From: Chrysomallon squamiferum
Lineage: Eukaryota > Mollusca > Gastropoda > Neomphalida > Peltospiridae
Direction of reading: 5' to 3'
Assembly (NCBI GenBank): GCA_012295275.1
Contig: CM022673.1
Coordinates: forward strand, 1,987,605 to 2,051,604
DNA: 64,000 nucleotides
Shown here piece after piece: positions 1 through 14,490 of the stretch. How positions within the stretch are numbered: position 1 is the stretch's first letter; every line of letters starts with the position of its first letter. The position numbers and the translations under genes were made by a program. The notes below the pieces were generated by a model. It saw nothing but the letters and a program-made list of their open reading frames with translations. It made no database searches and was not told the DNA's origin.

Positions 1-1147
1 CGTCCGCATATCCTTGCCCGTCATTCTAAACACAATCTCCAAAACGCCACATCAATCATTTTCATAGCAGGTCCGTCCTTTATGCCAACTATCCTATTCA
101 GTGAAGTGCGAGTCAGGTTGATTTTATCAAGCTGGGTTTAAGACAGACGTATTCATTTGGACCGGTACCAAGACTGCTCGCCAGTTGTTTCCAATTGTGT
201 TGCGTTTACGGCGCGGTAGCTGTGGCGTACAGCAAGTATTAGCAGCTCTGTGTTTTAATGAACTTGGGAGCAAAGACGACTCGACATTTGGAAATCAGAC
301 ACTGAGTCTGGCTCAGAATTTGTTTCTCTGTCGAGTTTTGCTTGTTTGAGCTTGCTGACTGCTGAGTCATTTCAGTTGTTGATCACATTTATTGTTATAA
401 CGGTGTTCGTGCACTTTAGCTTCTTTAGTATACATAAACGAGATACTATATGCAAGCGATAATTGTAGCAGTTGTAGCTGTATAAGCTGCAGTTGTTAAA
501 ATTTTAACCGTGTTAAGAAAAGTCAATAAAATTACTAGTAGCGGTGATGGTAGTAATTGACATATATTAATAAAGCTACAATATTTTAACATTATATATT
601 ATTATATCAGACGTTGTCAGAGCAAGATAACAAACAGTAACTAGACATAATGACGTAAGCTACAGTTTACCTTTCCACACTGAGGAAAAGAAAAATTCAA
701 AACAACTGCAACTCTTGCAGATAGAAACACAACATGTATTACTTTAATCATGTCTTCTCTGTTTGAATCTTTATCGATTTTGTATTATTAACATTCAGCT
801 GTTTTAATAAGGACGGAGTCTTCAAAGAAACTGAACTGAATGTTTGTTATATAACACGTCATTATTCACGGAAAAACTTAATAAAAAAAGCACGTAAAGG
901 TAGTATAAGGCATTATGTGCTGCAAGAACAATCTCAGTCTTAAGTTCAAACTAACCATATCTCCACAGTTTTCTTTTTTATGGGTTCTGATATGTGGTTT
1001 CCTTCTTGTAGGACGGTTGATATAAAATTAGAGCTTGGAATAACTGAGATCGTTTGATTGATACGTAACATTGCTAATATTAATCTGCTGAGGTGTAAAA
1101 GAAAAATCTACTTAATATGACAATGAGAGAGGGAGACACACACACAC

Positions 1148-1151
<4 letters not shown>

Positions 1152-1214
<63 letters not shown>
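1152..1214. repeat. (GA)n microsatellite
   Basis: About 63 bp of uninterrupted GA dinucleotides, preceded by a short CA run. Apparent reading frames across it are low-complexity Ser-Leu or Arg-Glu artefacts. Confidence 0.97.
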
Positions 1215-1217
<3 letters not shown>

Positions 1218-1866
1218 AAAGAGAGAAAGACATAAATAAACATATGCACATTTAATAAAATAAAAAAAATATCGTAGTCTTTGTTGTTGATGTTGGTAAC
1301 AATGTTAATATTGCTGATGTTGTTTTCAAAATCATTTGTGATTAATAAAGAAATAGATTTTTTTTTTATTATGGACATAAAAGTGGGGACATGCCATACA
1401 TACGCAACATTTATACATAAACACATATTTAAAAAAATATATATATAATTATTTATAGATTTAATAGAGGTATTAATATGACAGCTAACCAGCATAACCC
1501 AAAACCCGATCTTTTAACAACAGGCTCACATTTCCTACACTTAATGGCTGGGTGTCTGTGAAACGTGAAGAGGAAAATACGTTAGCGAAAGGCAATGTTT
1601 TGTTACGCTAAAATAACATATTACCGGTAAGCACGTTATATCGGTACGTCATTGAAAAAAAATCGCTGTCACGTGATCATCGTTTTAGAAACGTGAGCAA
1701 CAAAACACAGAGCAGTTCGTGAACCTCTTGTCGGTACAAGTGTTTCGCACTTCTTTTCATGTAGACAGAGAACAACACGAGCGTGTTTGCGTGGTTGAAA
1801 GGCGAGTTTAACACCTCAACAATGGACGATGGTTTTCTTCCGCAGGCCGTTCCGCAAGCTGATAAC

Positions 1867-1925
1867 ATTCAGTGATCCACAACACGATTTCCTTACCAAA
1901 ACCCAAACTGTTGTGTTCACTGAAT
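1867..1925. repeat. Imperfect inverted repeat (hairpin)
   Basis: The arms at 1867-1884 and 1908-1925 are reverse complements over about 17 bases, with one mismatch and one indel, around a 23-base loop. The core shared by the arms is CATTCAGTG / CACTGAATG. No gene or terminator assignment is possible, and it may be a remnant of a mobile element. Confidence 0.55.
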
Positions 1926-3264
1926 GGAAGGAGAAAAACTGTGACGTATTCCGACGATGAATGCAATAACGGGAGGTGACCTTATTCCACTAGTAATCCC
2001 TAGTAATAGTTGAAAACGATTCACTAGTCAGTAGTAGTAGTAGTAGTAATAATAATAATAATGACAATAACAACAATACGATGACAATGATGATGATGAT
2101 GATGATGACGATAAAGATAATTATGACTGAAAACAAATTTAGATTATTTTCTCTTACAAAACCACCATACCTATAAGGTATGTAGTAATACCTTATTCAT
2201 TTCACGTGTACAAAGTAACCTGATTTATCAGTGGTAAGCAGTTTACGGGGTAAAAAATTAAGAAACGAAGGAGAAAACAAAGAAACAAACAAAATAAAAC
2301 AATAGGAAGATAAAATAAAGAAAGAAAGAAAGAAAAACACGACTCAAATTTTTAATTGTCGTATAAGCTAAAGGAATTTCTCAGCCAGTAAAAAATAAAT
2401 AAAATAAAATAAAAACAAAGAATAAAGAACAAACAAAGATCCCAAAATGTGAAATAAATAAATAACTAAATGAATGAATAATGATGATGATGAGATAAAT
2501 GTACAAAAATGTTTATTTTTGTTTGTTTCTTCATCCACTTTTTTTTTTTATTGCAAGATGTGTTGTAGACGAAACATTCAGCTGGATTCAATACAAAAAA
2601 TAATCTGTTTCTGATTAATTGTACATTTTTTTTATAGAAATAAAATTAAATTAGAGATCAAATTAACGAAAAGGTAAAATAACTGATTATACCTGTTTGT
2701 TTATCTATGAATATATTTATGTTTGTATGTAAGTATGCATGTATTGATGTACATGTATGCTGTTATATGTGTGCGTGTATGTGTATATATGTGCGTATGT
2801 ATGTGCGTTTGATCATTGTTAGTAAAGGATTTAATATGATTTTCATTTAAAAAAATTCTAGTTATACGTACATACATTTCCTTCTATTCTGTAACATTCA
2901 GTTTCATAACACACGCATATACACACCTTCATAATACACACACTCAGACACACACACACACACACAAATAACAATAACAACAAAAATTAACAGACATACA
3001 AACACAATTACATGCCCAGATATACACAGATATGAACACATTCATTCATACGTACAAATGTATTTACTTCTAAGAATTTATACCCTTACATTTTCTGTAA
3101 GCCTGATTAATAATAATAAAAATAAATAATGTATTCTGCACACTCTTCCAAGCTTTTTTTGTTCATGTCTCCATAAATAAACACACAATAATATCAATTA
3201 TATTTCCATTAAATTCTGCTTATTTTGATCTGACAAAAATGAATATTAGTCCACTCTGTTTCTC

Positions 3265-5319
3265 TTAAAATTTCATCACAATGATGTCACTGTCACAAGC
3301 CTTTGTCACGGCATCGTGAACGTCATAGAAGACGTGACTTTTGGGAAGAAGGTTGTACACCTGTGCTTTTTCCAAAACCATCAGCATGTAAGGACAACAC
3401 CGTACCAGAAAGATTTCAGTTCCAATTCGTTTATACTGGGCAATTATGAGTTTCAGAACATTAACTCCTGCCATGTCGATATAAGTCATAGCTGAACAAT
3501 CCAAGATAATGTGATGTATGAGCACTGGATTTTCTGTTTGTTCTTCGTTATGTTCCAGTCCGTTAGGCAGCAGTTCGTCCTTTGATAAATGAACGTTATT
3601 AACGCGCGGTATTTCTGCTGTATTCAGAGGGTGGTAAGTATGCCTAAACAGCTCCGACTTGAACTTGTCTGCTGTTGCGAAGAAGAGAGTTGTGTTAAAG
3701 TAAAATATCTTTACGCCTTCTCGTTCTTTGATATGTTTGTGACCTTTGACGTGAAGGTAAACGTCTTCATTTTCCGAAATCCCAATCAGCTGTCCAGAGG
3801 AAACCTGACTCTGGACGATCACGGTGAATATGGGGACCCCAACTCCCATTACGAGTCCATAATCCAGATCCACGAGAATAGAAACCGACACTGTCGTTAG
3901 CATGATGACGAAATCGCCTTTGCTGATTCTCCACAAACTTGGCAGCTGCCTCATTTGAAGCAGCAAATTCTTCATGGCAATCATGATCATTGCTGCCAGA
4001 ACCGACACGGGAAGAGCTACAAAGAGAGGACCCGCTGCCAGTAAGACTACGAGGATGAAGACAGCAGACGTGACTGCGTTCAGCGTCGTCTTCGAGCCTT
4101 GTGAACTGAGAATCATACTTCGTGGTGGCGCCACGCACTGAGGAAAGCACTGGAAGAAAGAACTGAGCAGATTCGTTGCTCCGTAAGCCACCAGTTCCTG
4201 GTTGCTGTCCACTTCATAATCGTGAATGGCAGCACAAAGCTTTGCCATCGATATCGTCATCGCAAAGGTGAGAATGGCGATTATGAAACACTGTTGAAAG
4301 ATTCTGGCAGCTACGCTAATATGGGGAAGCTTTGGCACTGGCATACCTGAAGGAATCGTCCCAACCACGTGAATTCCGTATCTTCTTTCAAGTTCTGAAT
4401 AATATGATATTATTGTCGCGATGATGACAAGTATTAAGTCTATTGGCACTGGCATTTTCATCTTTTTCGCATAGCGTTCGTTGATACCAATTTTAACAGC
4501 CAACAAAATAACAGCACTTATCAAACCGACAATGAGATCAGGAACGTTAGTCTCTGCTAGTTTTGAAATTATCTCAACGTACACAAGAACAATTTTGCCG
4601 GGGCCGGAATGACTTTTGATTTTGATGCCAAACATTTTGTTAACCTGGCTGGTTGCAATGTGGAACGCTGCAGCGGTGGTGAATCCAGCAACAAAGGACA
4701 CGGCTAAGTAGTTAGTAATAAAACCGAGTCTCAGAAAACCCATAGCAAGCAGGATGACTCCTGTCAGAAACGACGCTGCCATAGCGATCCCTACTTTGAA
4801 TTCCAGGTGATCGTCTGCTAAAGTCGAATTGGAAGAATTTCCCGCGATGCCAAACTCTAGCTCAGTCTCTTTCTCCACAATGGCCGCGGTGAGAAGAGCT
4901 ATTACAGCATTAGTTCCAAACGATACGTGCGGGGAAGTTCCGAACACACAATAGAAAGAAATACCAAAGAAAGTGCTGTACAATCCATGCACGGGTTTTA
5001 GAGAGGCTAGGATTCCGAATCCGAGACCTTGAGGGAGGTGCATGAAAGCCACTGAAAGACCTGCCATGAAGTCATAGACTGTGTTATTTTTCCATTTGTA
5101 TCTTTTGATGACCAAAATGATGGGTATCAGAGAGAGAAGTCCATAGCAGATTTTCTCTTTCGAACACTGACAGTGATTTCCCAGCCGTTCTCTCCAGGAT
5201 TTGGGTTGAGGAATTTCTTTATAGACTTCCTCTAAATCTGTCTGTGTGTACATTCGTCGTTTGATAGTAACAGTTTCACTGTCCTCCTTCGAAGATATTT
5301 TATCTAAAGAAATTTCCAT
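3265..5319 (-). CDS. SLC26: SLC26-family anion transporter (sulfate permease type)
   Basis: Complete 684-residue protein, in the usual size range of SLC26 transporters. In the known family these are multipass plasma-membrane anion exchangers or channels for sulfate, chloride, bicarbonate or oxalate. Residues 1-80 are a cytoplasmic N-terminus. The transport core follows, with the hallmark LPQGLGFGILA (95-105) and GLYSTFFG (112-119), then FGTSPHVSFG (126-135). The conserved Arg before the tenth membrane segment is R400 in APPRSMI. Hydrophobic segments continue to about 505. A STAS domain fills roughly 520-684, with the nucleotide-fold strand LDCSAMTYIDMAGV (606-619) and a hydrophilic loop at 565-598. 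The start is the first ATG of the open frame. It lies 19 bases after a good splice acceptor, so the coding region is in one exon and an untranslated exon lies upstream. The subfamily (A5/A6-like or A1/A2-like) cannot be settled without a tree. Confidence 0.95.
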   Translation of the reverse strand: MEISLDKISSKEDSETVTIKRRMYTQTDLEEVYKEIPQPKSWRERLGNHCQCSKEKICYGLLSLIPIILVIKRYKWKNNTVYDFMAGLSVAFMHLPQGLGFGILASLKPVHGLYSTFFGISFYCVFGTSPHVSFGTNAVIALLTAAIVEKETELEFGIAGNSSNSTLADDHLEFKVGIAMAASFLTGVILLAMGFLRLGFITNYLAVSFVAGFTTAAAFHIATSQVNKMFGIKIKSHSGPGKIVLVYVEIISKLAETNVPDLIVGLISAVILLAVKIGINERYAKKMKMPVPIDLILVIIATIISYYSELERRYGIHVVGTIPSGMPVPKLPHISVAARIFQQCFIIAILTFAMTISMAKLCAAIHDYEVDSNQELVAYGATNLLSSFFQCFPQCVAPPRSMILSSQGSKTTLNAVTSAVFILVVLLAAGPLFVALPVSVLAAMIMIAMKNLLLQMRQLPSLWRISKGDFVIMLTTVSVSILVDLDYGLVMGVGVPIFTVIVQSQVSSGQLIGISENEDVYLHVKGHKHIKEREGVKIFYFNTTLFFATADKFKSELFRHTYHPLNTAEIPRVNNVHLSKDELLPNGLEHNEEQTENPVLIHHIILDCSAMTYIDMAGVNVLKLIIAQYKRIGTEIFLVRCCPYMLMVLEKAQVYNLLPKSHVFYDVHDAVTKACDSDIIVMKF

Positions 5320-5338
5320 TTTTGAATTTTCTGTATCC
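5320..5338 (-). other. 5' UTR part of the SLC26 coding exon with splice acceptor
   Basis: On the minus strand, a long T-rich tract ending in TTTATTTTCAG stops at 5339, and 19 bases later the SLC26 ATG begins. This is a strong 3' splice site, so transcription probably starts at higher coordinates and an intron is removed from the 5' UTR. I could not locate the upstream exon. Confidence 0.7.
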
Positions 5339-6851
5339 CTGAAAATAAAAAAAATAAATCAAATAAATATAATATATATTTTTTTATTTTAACATAAAAT
5401 ATATGTATATCTTTCTATCTGTAATCTCAAAAATAGCTACCAGTGTTTTAAAACAAGACTTACATAGTATTAATTATTAATTAGTTGAAAGTAATTATTA
5501 TTGTTTGAATTTATGACAGTTAATAAGTGGAGCGAACAATATGAAACAATCATGGCTTAAGATCTTTTTCTTATTTTTGAAGAAACGGTTTTCTTACTGT
5601 AACAGTTTATTTATTCATCCAGCAAAATTCCTATCAGTTTATTTCACTTATGGCGGGTTTGTGTCTGTGTCTGTCTTTCTGTCTGTCATTCTTTCTTCTC
5701 CTCTCCGACTCTCGCATGCAAATACACACAACAACAACAAGAACAATAACAACAACAGCAACAACAACAACAACAAACTGATCAGTACGTGGTATGACTC
5801 GTTAAACTGTCGTACAAGTACGTTTCACAATTTTCCACTTTGATGAAACTAATATGGTGGATGTTGCTATTTAAAGCTTCCATCGTCCTGAATCATGGAC
5901 ACTGGTCACGAACAAGTATTCTATATGCAAATATTCGGTGGTAGCTCGAAACAAGTGAAAAAAAAAACAAAAAATAACATACAGACAACTCCGAGGTAAT
6001 AATATACCTGTAGTTACGTTACAGAACACATGTTTGGGTCGTCTTGCACTGAATCCCGTTCAGGACAATACCAAAATGTTCCAATTGGCTTAACATAAAA
6101 AAAACTGCCAGCGTACTATGTAATTAATACACAGGTTGTTGTCTTGCTTCTAAATAGTACGTACAATTAAATGTTATCAACAGAGTCAGTAAAAATGTTA
6201 CGATTCTTTTCTCTTTTTTAAATCTACTATAACTGCCGATCGTGGTACAGAAGCGTGGGTTTTTCTCATGAGAGCCGCAGTTCATTATGAAAGAAAACAA
6301 TGAACGAACAGCGGTAGTCGCCATTTTTTTCATTTTCTAGGTCGAAGAAGTCACCAATTTGTCGAGCAGTCTTTTATGAACCAAATAAATAAATAAAAAT
6401 ATATATATATAAAAAAAACCTACCTCGATTGAAATCAGGGGTTTTGTTTTCTGCTGTAATTCCACTATCGTGCAGGTCTGTGCAATAGTGATAGACACGC
6501 TGGTGTTTTTCAAGAATACTGAATACATGAAGTTTACCAAGATTTTCTATTCTGATGAAGTGAAGCGAATCGCTATTGACTTGAGTTGTGTTTTGTATGA
6601 TGGCCTCGGAACTGTATCAAATGTCGCGACTGAAAGCTGTGTGTCAAATGAATGTACTTTATCCGCTCTCAAAAGCATTTCTTTTCTAATAATACTGGAT
6701 TTAGATTCCCATGTCCATGTGAGAAACGATGTTAGGTCAAACATTGTTAGTAATTCTACCCTAGATCATGCATATATCGTTTAACTTCTGGAAGACCAAG
6801 AAGAAGAAAAAGAGGAGGAAGAAGTAGAACAGAACAATAACAACAACAACC

Positions 6852-6920
<69 letters not shown>

Positions 6921-7714
6921 TGTCCTGAATTAATACTCGTATTTAATGTATATTTATTGAAAACTGGCGCATAGGTCGAAGACTCAGTCGAAATGCTTTC
7001 ATTTTCAAAAAGGTCTACAAACTCATGAGAGTATTCTGTTATACATGTGAAATAAATATCAGTATTAACTAACATATTGATGTTTATCTACACCTAAAAG
7101 CATCATATCTTGGACAGAACTAAATGTTGATGTTTACCGCAGATTTGGGCCTCACCACATTCACATTCTGCCTTGGTGGTAATATCTGAAAAACTGCATA
7201 AACTCACACATCATTGATTTTTTTCTTATTCTATTTTTTTTACTTACCTATGTTTTAACGAACATAACTGCAGTAAACGATAAATTGAAGCTCTCGGAAA
7301 GTTTTTCTCTGCTAGTATAATGATAGTATAATTAAAGTTTTTAAATCAGAAGAAGAAATAAACGTAGTGATGTTAAAGAAGAACAGAAATGTATTAGATG
7401 CAATCGAATGAAACACAATACACGACTTTACCCTGAACGTGCCTGTTACAACGTAGTGGAAGAAAAAGAACTAGTATACTAATATTTCAGTGCAGTTTGT
7501 TACGTGTCAGTGCACATACAATATTATTACATGTTACGCTATAATCTTTATGTAACCGAAAGTCACCAACTGTCTTTAACTGAAAATGTAAGCTAAATAT
7601 CATTAAATGTTAGGAATGTTAAATACACAGCCTCAAACAGAAAAAGAAAGTTATTGTAAGTATTAATGTGATGTTAGTTTGAAAGACAGATGTGACGAAA
7701 TGACGTCACTACAC
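5339..7714. other. Upstream region of the SLC26 gene, no gene recognised
   Basis: The proximal part is intron in the SLC26 5' UTR, and the first exon and promoter should lie to the right. The stretch 6.43-6.78 kb is less AT-rich and is open on both strands for about 65-104 codons. Neither translation resembles a known family and neither frame shows convincing splice or codon support, so I do not call a gene there. A TAA tract lies at 6853-6920. Confidence 0.5.
6853..6920. repeat. (TAA)n microsatellite
   Basis: About 68 bp of uninterrupted TAA triplets. The translation on the opposite strand is a poly-Ile artefact. Confidence 0.97.
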
Positions 7715-7790
7715 GATATTACATTAAACTATGCTATGAAACACTACACTGCACTATACTGCATTGCACTGTTCTACATCACACTACTCT

Positions 7791-8430
7791 AAACTACAAT
7801 ATACTGTAGTACGTTACAATACACGGTTCTACACTGCTCTAAACTAAACTATACTGCAGTACCTTACAATACACAGTACTACACTGCTCTAAACTACACT
7901 ATACTGAAGTACCTTACAATACACAGTACTACATTGCTCTAAACAACACTATACTGTGGTACCTTACAATACACAGTACTACACTGCTCTAAACTACACT
8001 ATACTGTAGTACCTTACAATACACAGTACTACATTGCTCTAAACTACACTATACTGTGGTACCTTACAATACACAGTACTACACTGCTCTAAACTACACT
8101 ATACTGTAGTACCTTACAATACACAGTACTACTCTGCTCTAAACTACACCATACTGTAGTACTTTACGATACAGTTCTACACTGCTCTAAACTACACCAT
8201 ACTGTAGTACTTTACGATACAGTTCTACACTGCTCTAAACTACACCATACTGTAGTACTTTACGATACAGTTCTACACTGCTCTAAACTACACCATACTG
8301 TAGTACTTTACGATACAGTTCTACACTGCTCTAAACTACACCATACTGTAGTACTTTACGATACAGTTCTACACTGCTCTAAACTACACCATACTGTAGT
8401 ACCTTACGATACACAGTACTCTACTGCAAC
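7791..8430. repeat. 13-unit tandem array, 50-bp and 48-bp unit classes
   Basis: Units 1-7 (7791-8140) are exactly 50 bp each. Units 8-12 (8141-8380) are 48 bp each and essentially identical to one another. Unit 13 (8381-8430) is a 50-bp hybrid. Every unit begins AAACTACA or a close variant, and the 50-bp class ends ACACTGCTCT. Within the 50-bp block, two variants alternate (CTGTAGT with CATTGCTCT, then CTGTGGT with CACTGCTCT), giving a 100-bp higher-order period. Related degraded ACTACACTRC sequence flanks both sides from about 7715 to 8480. No coding potential. Confidence 0.97.
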
Positions 8431-12049
<3,619 letters not shown>

Positions 12050-12074
12050 AGAAATAGGATTTGAATTACGTGCT

Positions 12075-12590
12075 TTATAAATACCTGAATTGTTATTACT
12101 TTTACACAAAACGGTACTCATAATGCACCCAGCAGCTGGTTCCATACAGCCTTTAAATATGTGCATTTTAAATATCTGAATTGTTATTATTTTTATATAA
12201 ATGGCGGTTATAACACAGTCAGCAGTAGTTCTATTTTGTCAATACAGTGAGGGTGGGGTAGATGGAATTCAGTCTACTCAGTGAGTGTAACGAAGCACTT
12301 TGAACACGTCCCTTTCACGAGTTCTAGTTTTTATGCGTTTTATAAATGGCGCTCATAACACACGTTCAGCAACACGTCATGCGTGTTAACAGTGACGTAA
12401 TGAGAAGGACCGGGTAGACAGAATTAGTAACAGCAGCAAGGCCCTTTAAACACGTCCCTTTAATCAGTTGTAATTTTTATGCGTTAATAAAAATGGCGCT
12501 CGTAACACACGTTCAGAAACTAGTTACGTAATCAGAGGGGTGGTGTAGATTAAGTTAATCTACTCAGTTAGTGTAACAAGGCACCGCTAC
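12075..12590. repeat. Four-copy degenerate ~150-bp tandem repeat
   Basis: Copies start near 12075, 12169, 12329 and 12474. Shared landmarks are TTTATAAATGGCG or a variant, then TCATAACACACGTTCAG, a GGGTAGA-type segment, CAGTGTAACRAGGCAC-type sequence and AACACGTCCCTTT. The first copy is partial and the most diverged. It is less AT-rich than the surroundings and has no open frame worth calling. Confidence 0.8.
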
Positions 12591-12888
12591 TGCATGGTAT
12601 GAGACCTCTGTTTTAATCTAGCCTAACTGACGTATGTACAAGAAACCACTCTACAAACCTGCATACATTTTGAAATATAATAGTGGTAACTTTTTTTCCT
12701 GTTACATTTTTTTACTTTATTTTTATTTTTCCTATGCTAAATTGTTACTTTTTTCCAGCCACCGACGTAACACGTCAAATCTGGAACGACATTTTAACGA
12801 TTATTAAATTCAGAATTTCGTAATATTCAAGGGCATTAATTCTCTCTTCTTTTATTTTTTCTTATCTTTCTTTCTTTCTTTTTTTTTT

Positions 12889-12920
<32 letters not shown>

Positions 12921-13475
12921 TATTATTTTTTTATTTTATTTTTTTTTTTTTATTATTATTTTTTTTAAATTTGTAGTTATATCCTGCACTAATACCCACT
13001 GAGGGAAAGGAGAGTTTATGTGTTAAAATGGATATGGTAATACACAGCGAGTGACAGTATAGTTTCATGTATTTTTCAGTGACGTCACCAGCTCACATTC
13101 AGCCCCTAAGCGCACTTTTATTACCAAAAAATGCAAAAGGAATTATTTTTGTGAACTTAAATATAAGAATACTTTGTTATTCAAGTAGATTATAAAAAAT
13201 ATCAGTATCTAGAACATTTAAAATAACGGGCATGTTTTTATCATAATCGTGATGAACGTCTTTCAAAACGTCGACCGCTTCATAATCATTAACTTTTAAA
13301 TCTTTTGTTCGTGTTTTTCTTACTTGTTTTATATTCCATTTGATTTATTGTGTTATATTCTTAACGTTTTGGCCGTTGTATGAATGTCAGTGTTCGTTAG
13401 GCAGGTATATTTGTAGGTTAACAGAAGAAGAAGAAGAAAAAAAGTAAAATCAAACTAGGTATTTTTTGTCTTATC

Positions 13476-13512
<37 letters not shown>

Positions 13513-14305
13513 CTTATGTAGGATTAATATGCCAAGAAGAAAATGGTGTTATGTTGTTGTTATTTGGTAATTTAAGTTTAGGGAAATGTATCTGAAAACT
13601 TTTTTAATATTTTCTTTTCTTTTTTCTTTATTTCTTTTATTATTTCTTTCTTTCTTTATTTAACATACGTATCCAGTTTAGATCAAATTCTCGTGAAACA
13701 CGTTATTCAGTACAGACAGACATCTAGCAGTTAATTCACTGAAGAAAAGATTTTACAGGTTTAAGATTAAATATGTGAAAAGGGATATTTGTGTAATTAT
13801 ACCAACACTGTACATTGTAATAGGAGTGCGTGTATGTATACATGTATATATTATGCATGTATGATGAGTGCACGTGTGTGTATGTAAAAAAAAACAAATC
13901 AGAAATCAAATGTCATTCTGATCAAAGATTTTATCTATATTATTTTACAATTACATGTTCACTTTACACTGGATATAAATGAGATGATCGTATGTAAGAC
14001 AAACGGACGTACAAACAAACACGAATGTTTTACGAGAGCCAAGACGTAACACCTTTGCCAGGACTTAACAGAGACGTAACTCAAGAGTAAATTAGTAAAA
14101 TTCCTGTCAAGATTTGCTCTTCGCTATCAACAACGAAGACGCTGTAAGCCGGACATACAAAGAGTTTACGACCACAACAAGCAGGTGTCAATCTCGAAGT
14201 CTTTACTTTGATGTTCACACTCTGATTAAATAAAGATTCAAGTCTGACGATAAGACAAACTGTTAACAAAAGACGCGGTCTTGCTGTCAAACTGCGACGA
14301 CAAAA
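12591..14305. other. Non-coding DNA; 3' UTR candidate next to the orphan exon
   Basis: TTTC runs at 12.86-12.92 kb, a TA run at 13.48-13.51 kb and AT-rich sequence. The last ~270 bases (14.04-14.30 kb) are less AT-rich and lie directly downstream of a putative stop codon at 14306-14308 on the minus strand, so they may be 3' UTR. An open minus-strand frame at 14081-14290 starts with a plausible Met but resembles nothing I know. Confidence 0.45.
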
Positions 14306-14490
14306 TTACTCTGGAGGAATTTTGGACTCTCGTTCACTGTGGTAATCTCTACGCTTGAACTGATGATCGTACGTCTTCTCTGTGGTCATGGTAACATTAC
14401 TGTGTGTTAATGATTCCCCTTTCTGGACGTAGACGACTCCGCCAATATCCAGTATGTTATTTATCTTCTCTTCTTTAATAAAGTCTACAT
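14306..14490 (-). CDS. Putative terminal coding exon of an unidentified gene
   Basis: On the minus strand, a textbook 3' splice site (branch-like TTTCTAAC, then TATAATTTCAG ending at 14491) is followed by 2 bases and then 60 sense codons and TAA. The translation begins VDFIKEEKINNILDIGG and ends with a charged tail, RRDYHSERESKIPPE, which reads like a real hydrophilic C-terminus. Base composition is richer in GC than the neighbouring DNA. I do not recognise the family. I found no convincing partner exon upstream with a phase-1 donor, so this may be the end of a gene whose other exons I missed, or the remnant of a lost one. Confidence 0.42.

Larger units (their letters stand above)
1..3264. 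other. Non-coding flank left of the SLC26 gene
   Basis: I see no supportable gene. The first ~420 bases are visibly less AT-rich than the rest and could belong to an untranslated exon or promoter of a gene beyond the left edge, but no splice or start signal decides this. The rest holds a GA tract, an imperfect hairpin, GATGAT and GTAGTA runs near 2.03-2.11 kb, GAAA runs near 2.32 kb and a short CA tract near 2.95 kb. The part next to 3264 should include the 3' UTR of the SLC26 gene. Candidate minus-strand poly(A) signals exist, but none can be chosen by eye. Confidence 0.6.

Noticed and set aside
1677-1868. 63-codon minus-strand frame
   Set aside because: No family resemblance, and it ends at an imperfect hairpin. 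Judged non-coding.
3589-4150. Open frames on both strands inside the SLC26 gene
   Set aside because: They overlap the clearly homologous SLC26 frame and their translations resemble nothing known.
6470-6784. Plus-strand 104-codon and overlapping minus-strand 65-codon frames
   Set aside because: The DNA is less AT-rich here, but neither product is recognisable, the two frames compete, and no splice context supports either.
14081-14290. Minus-strand 69-codon frame starting MTARPRLLLT
   Set aside because: It lies directly after the stop codon of the putative terminal exon and is more likely 3' UTR. No known family.
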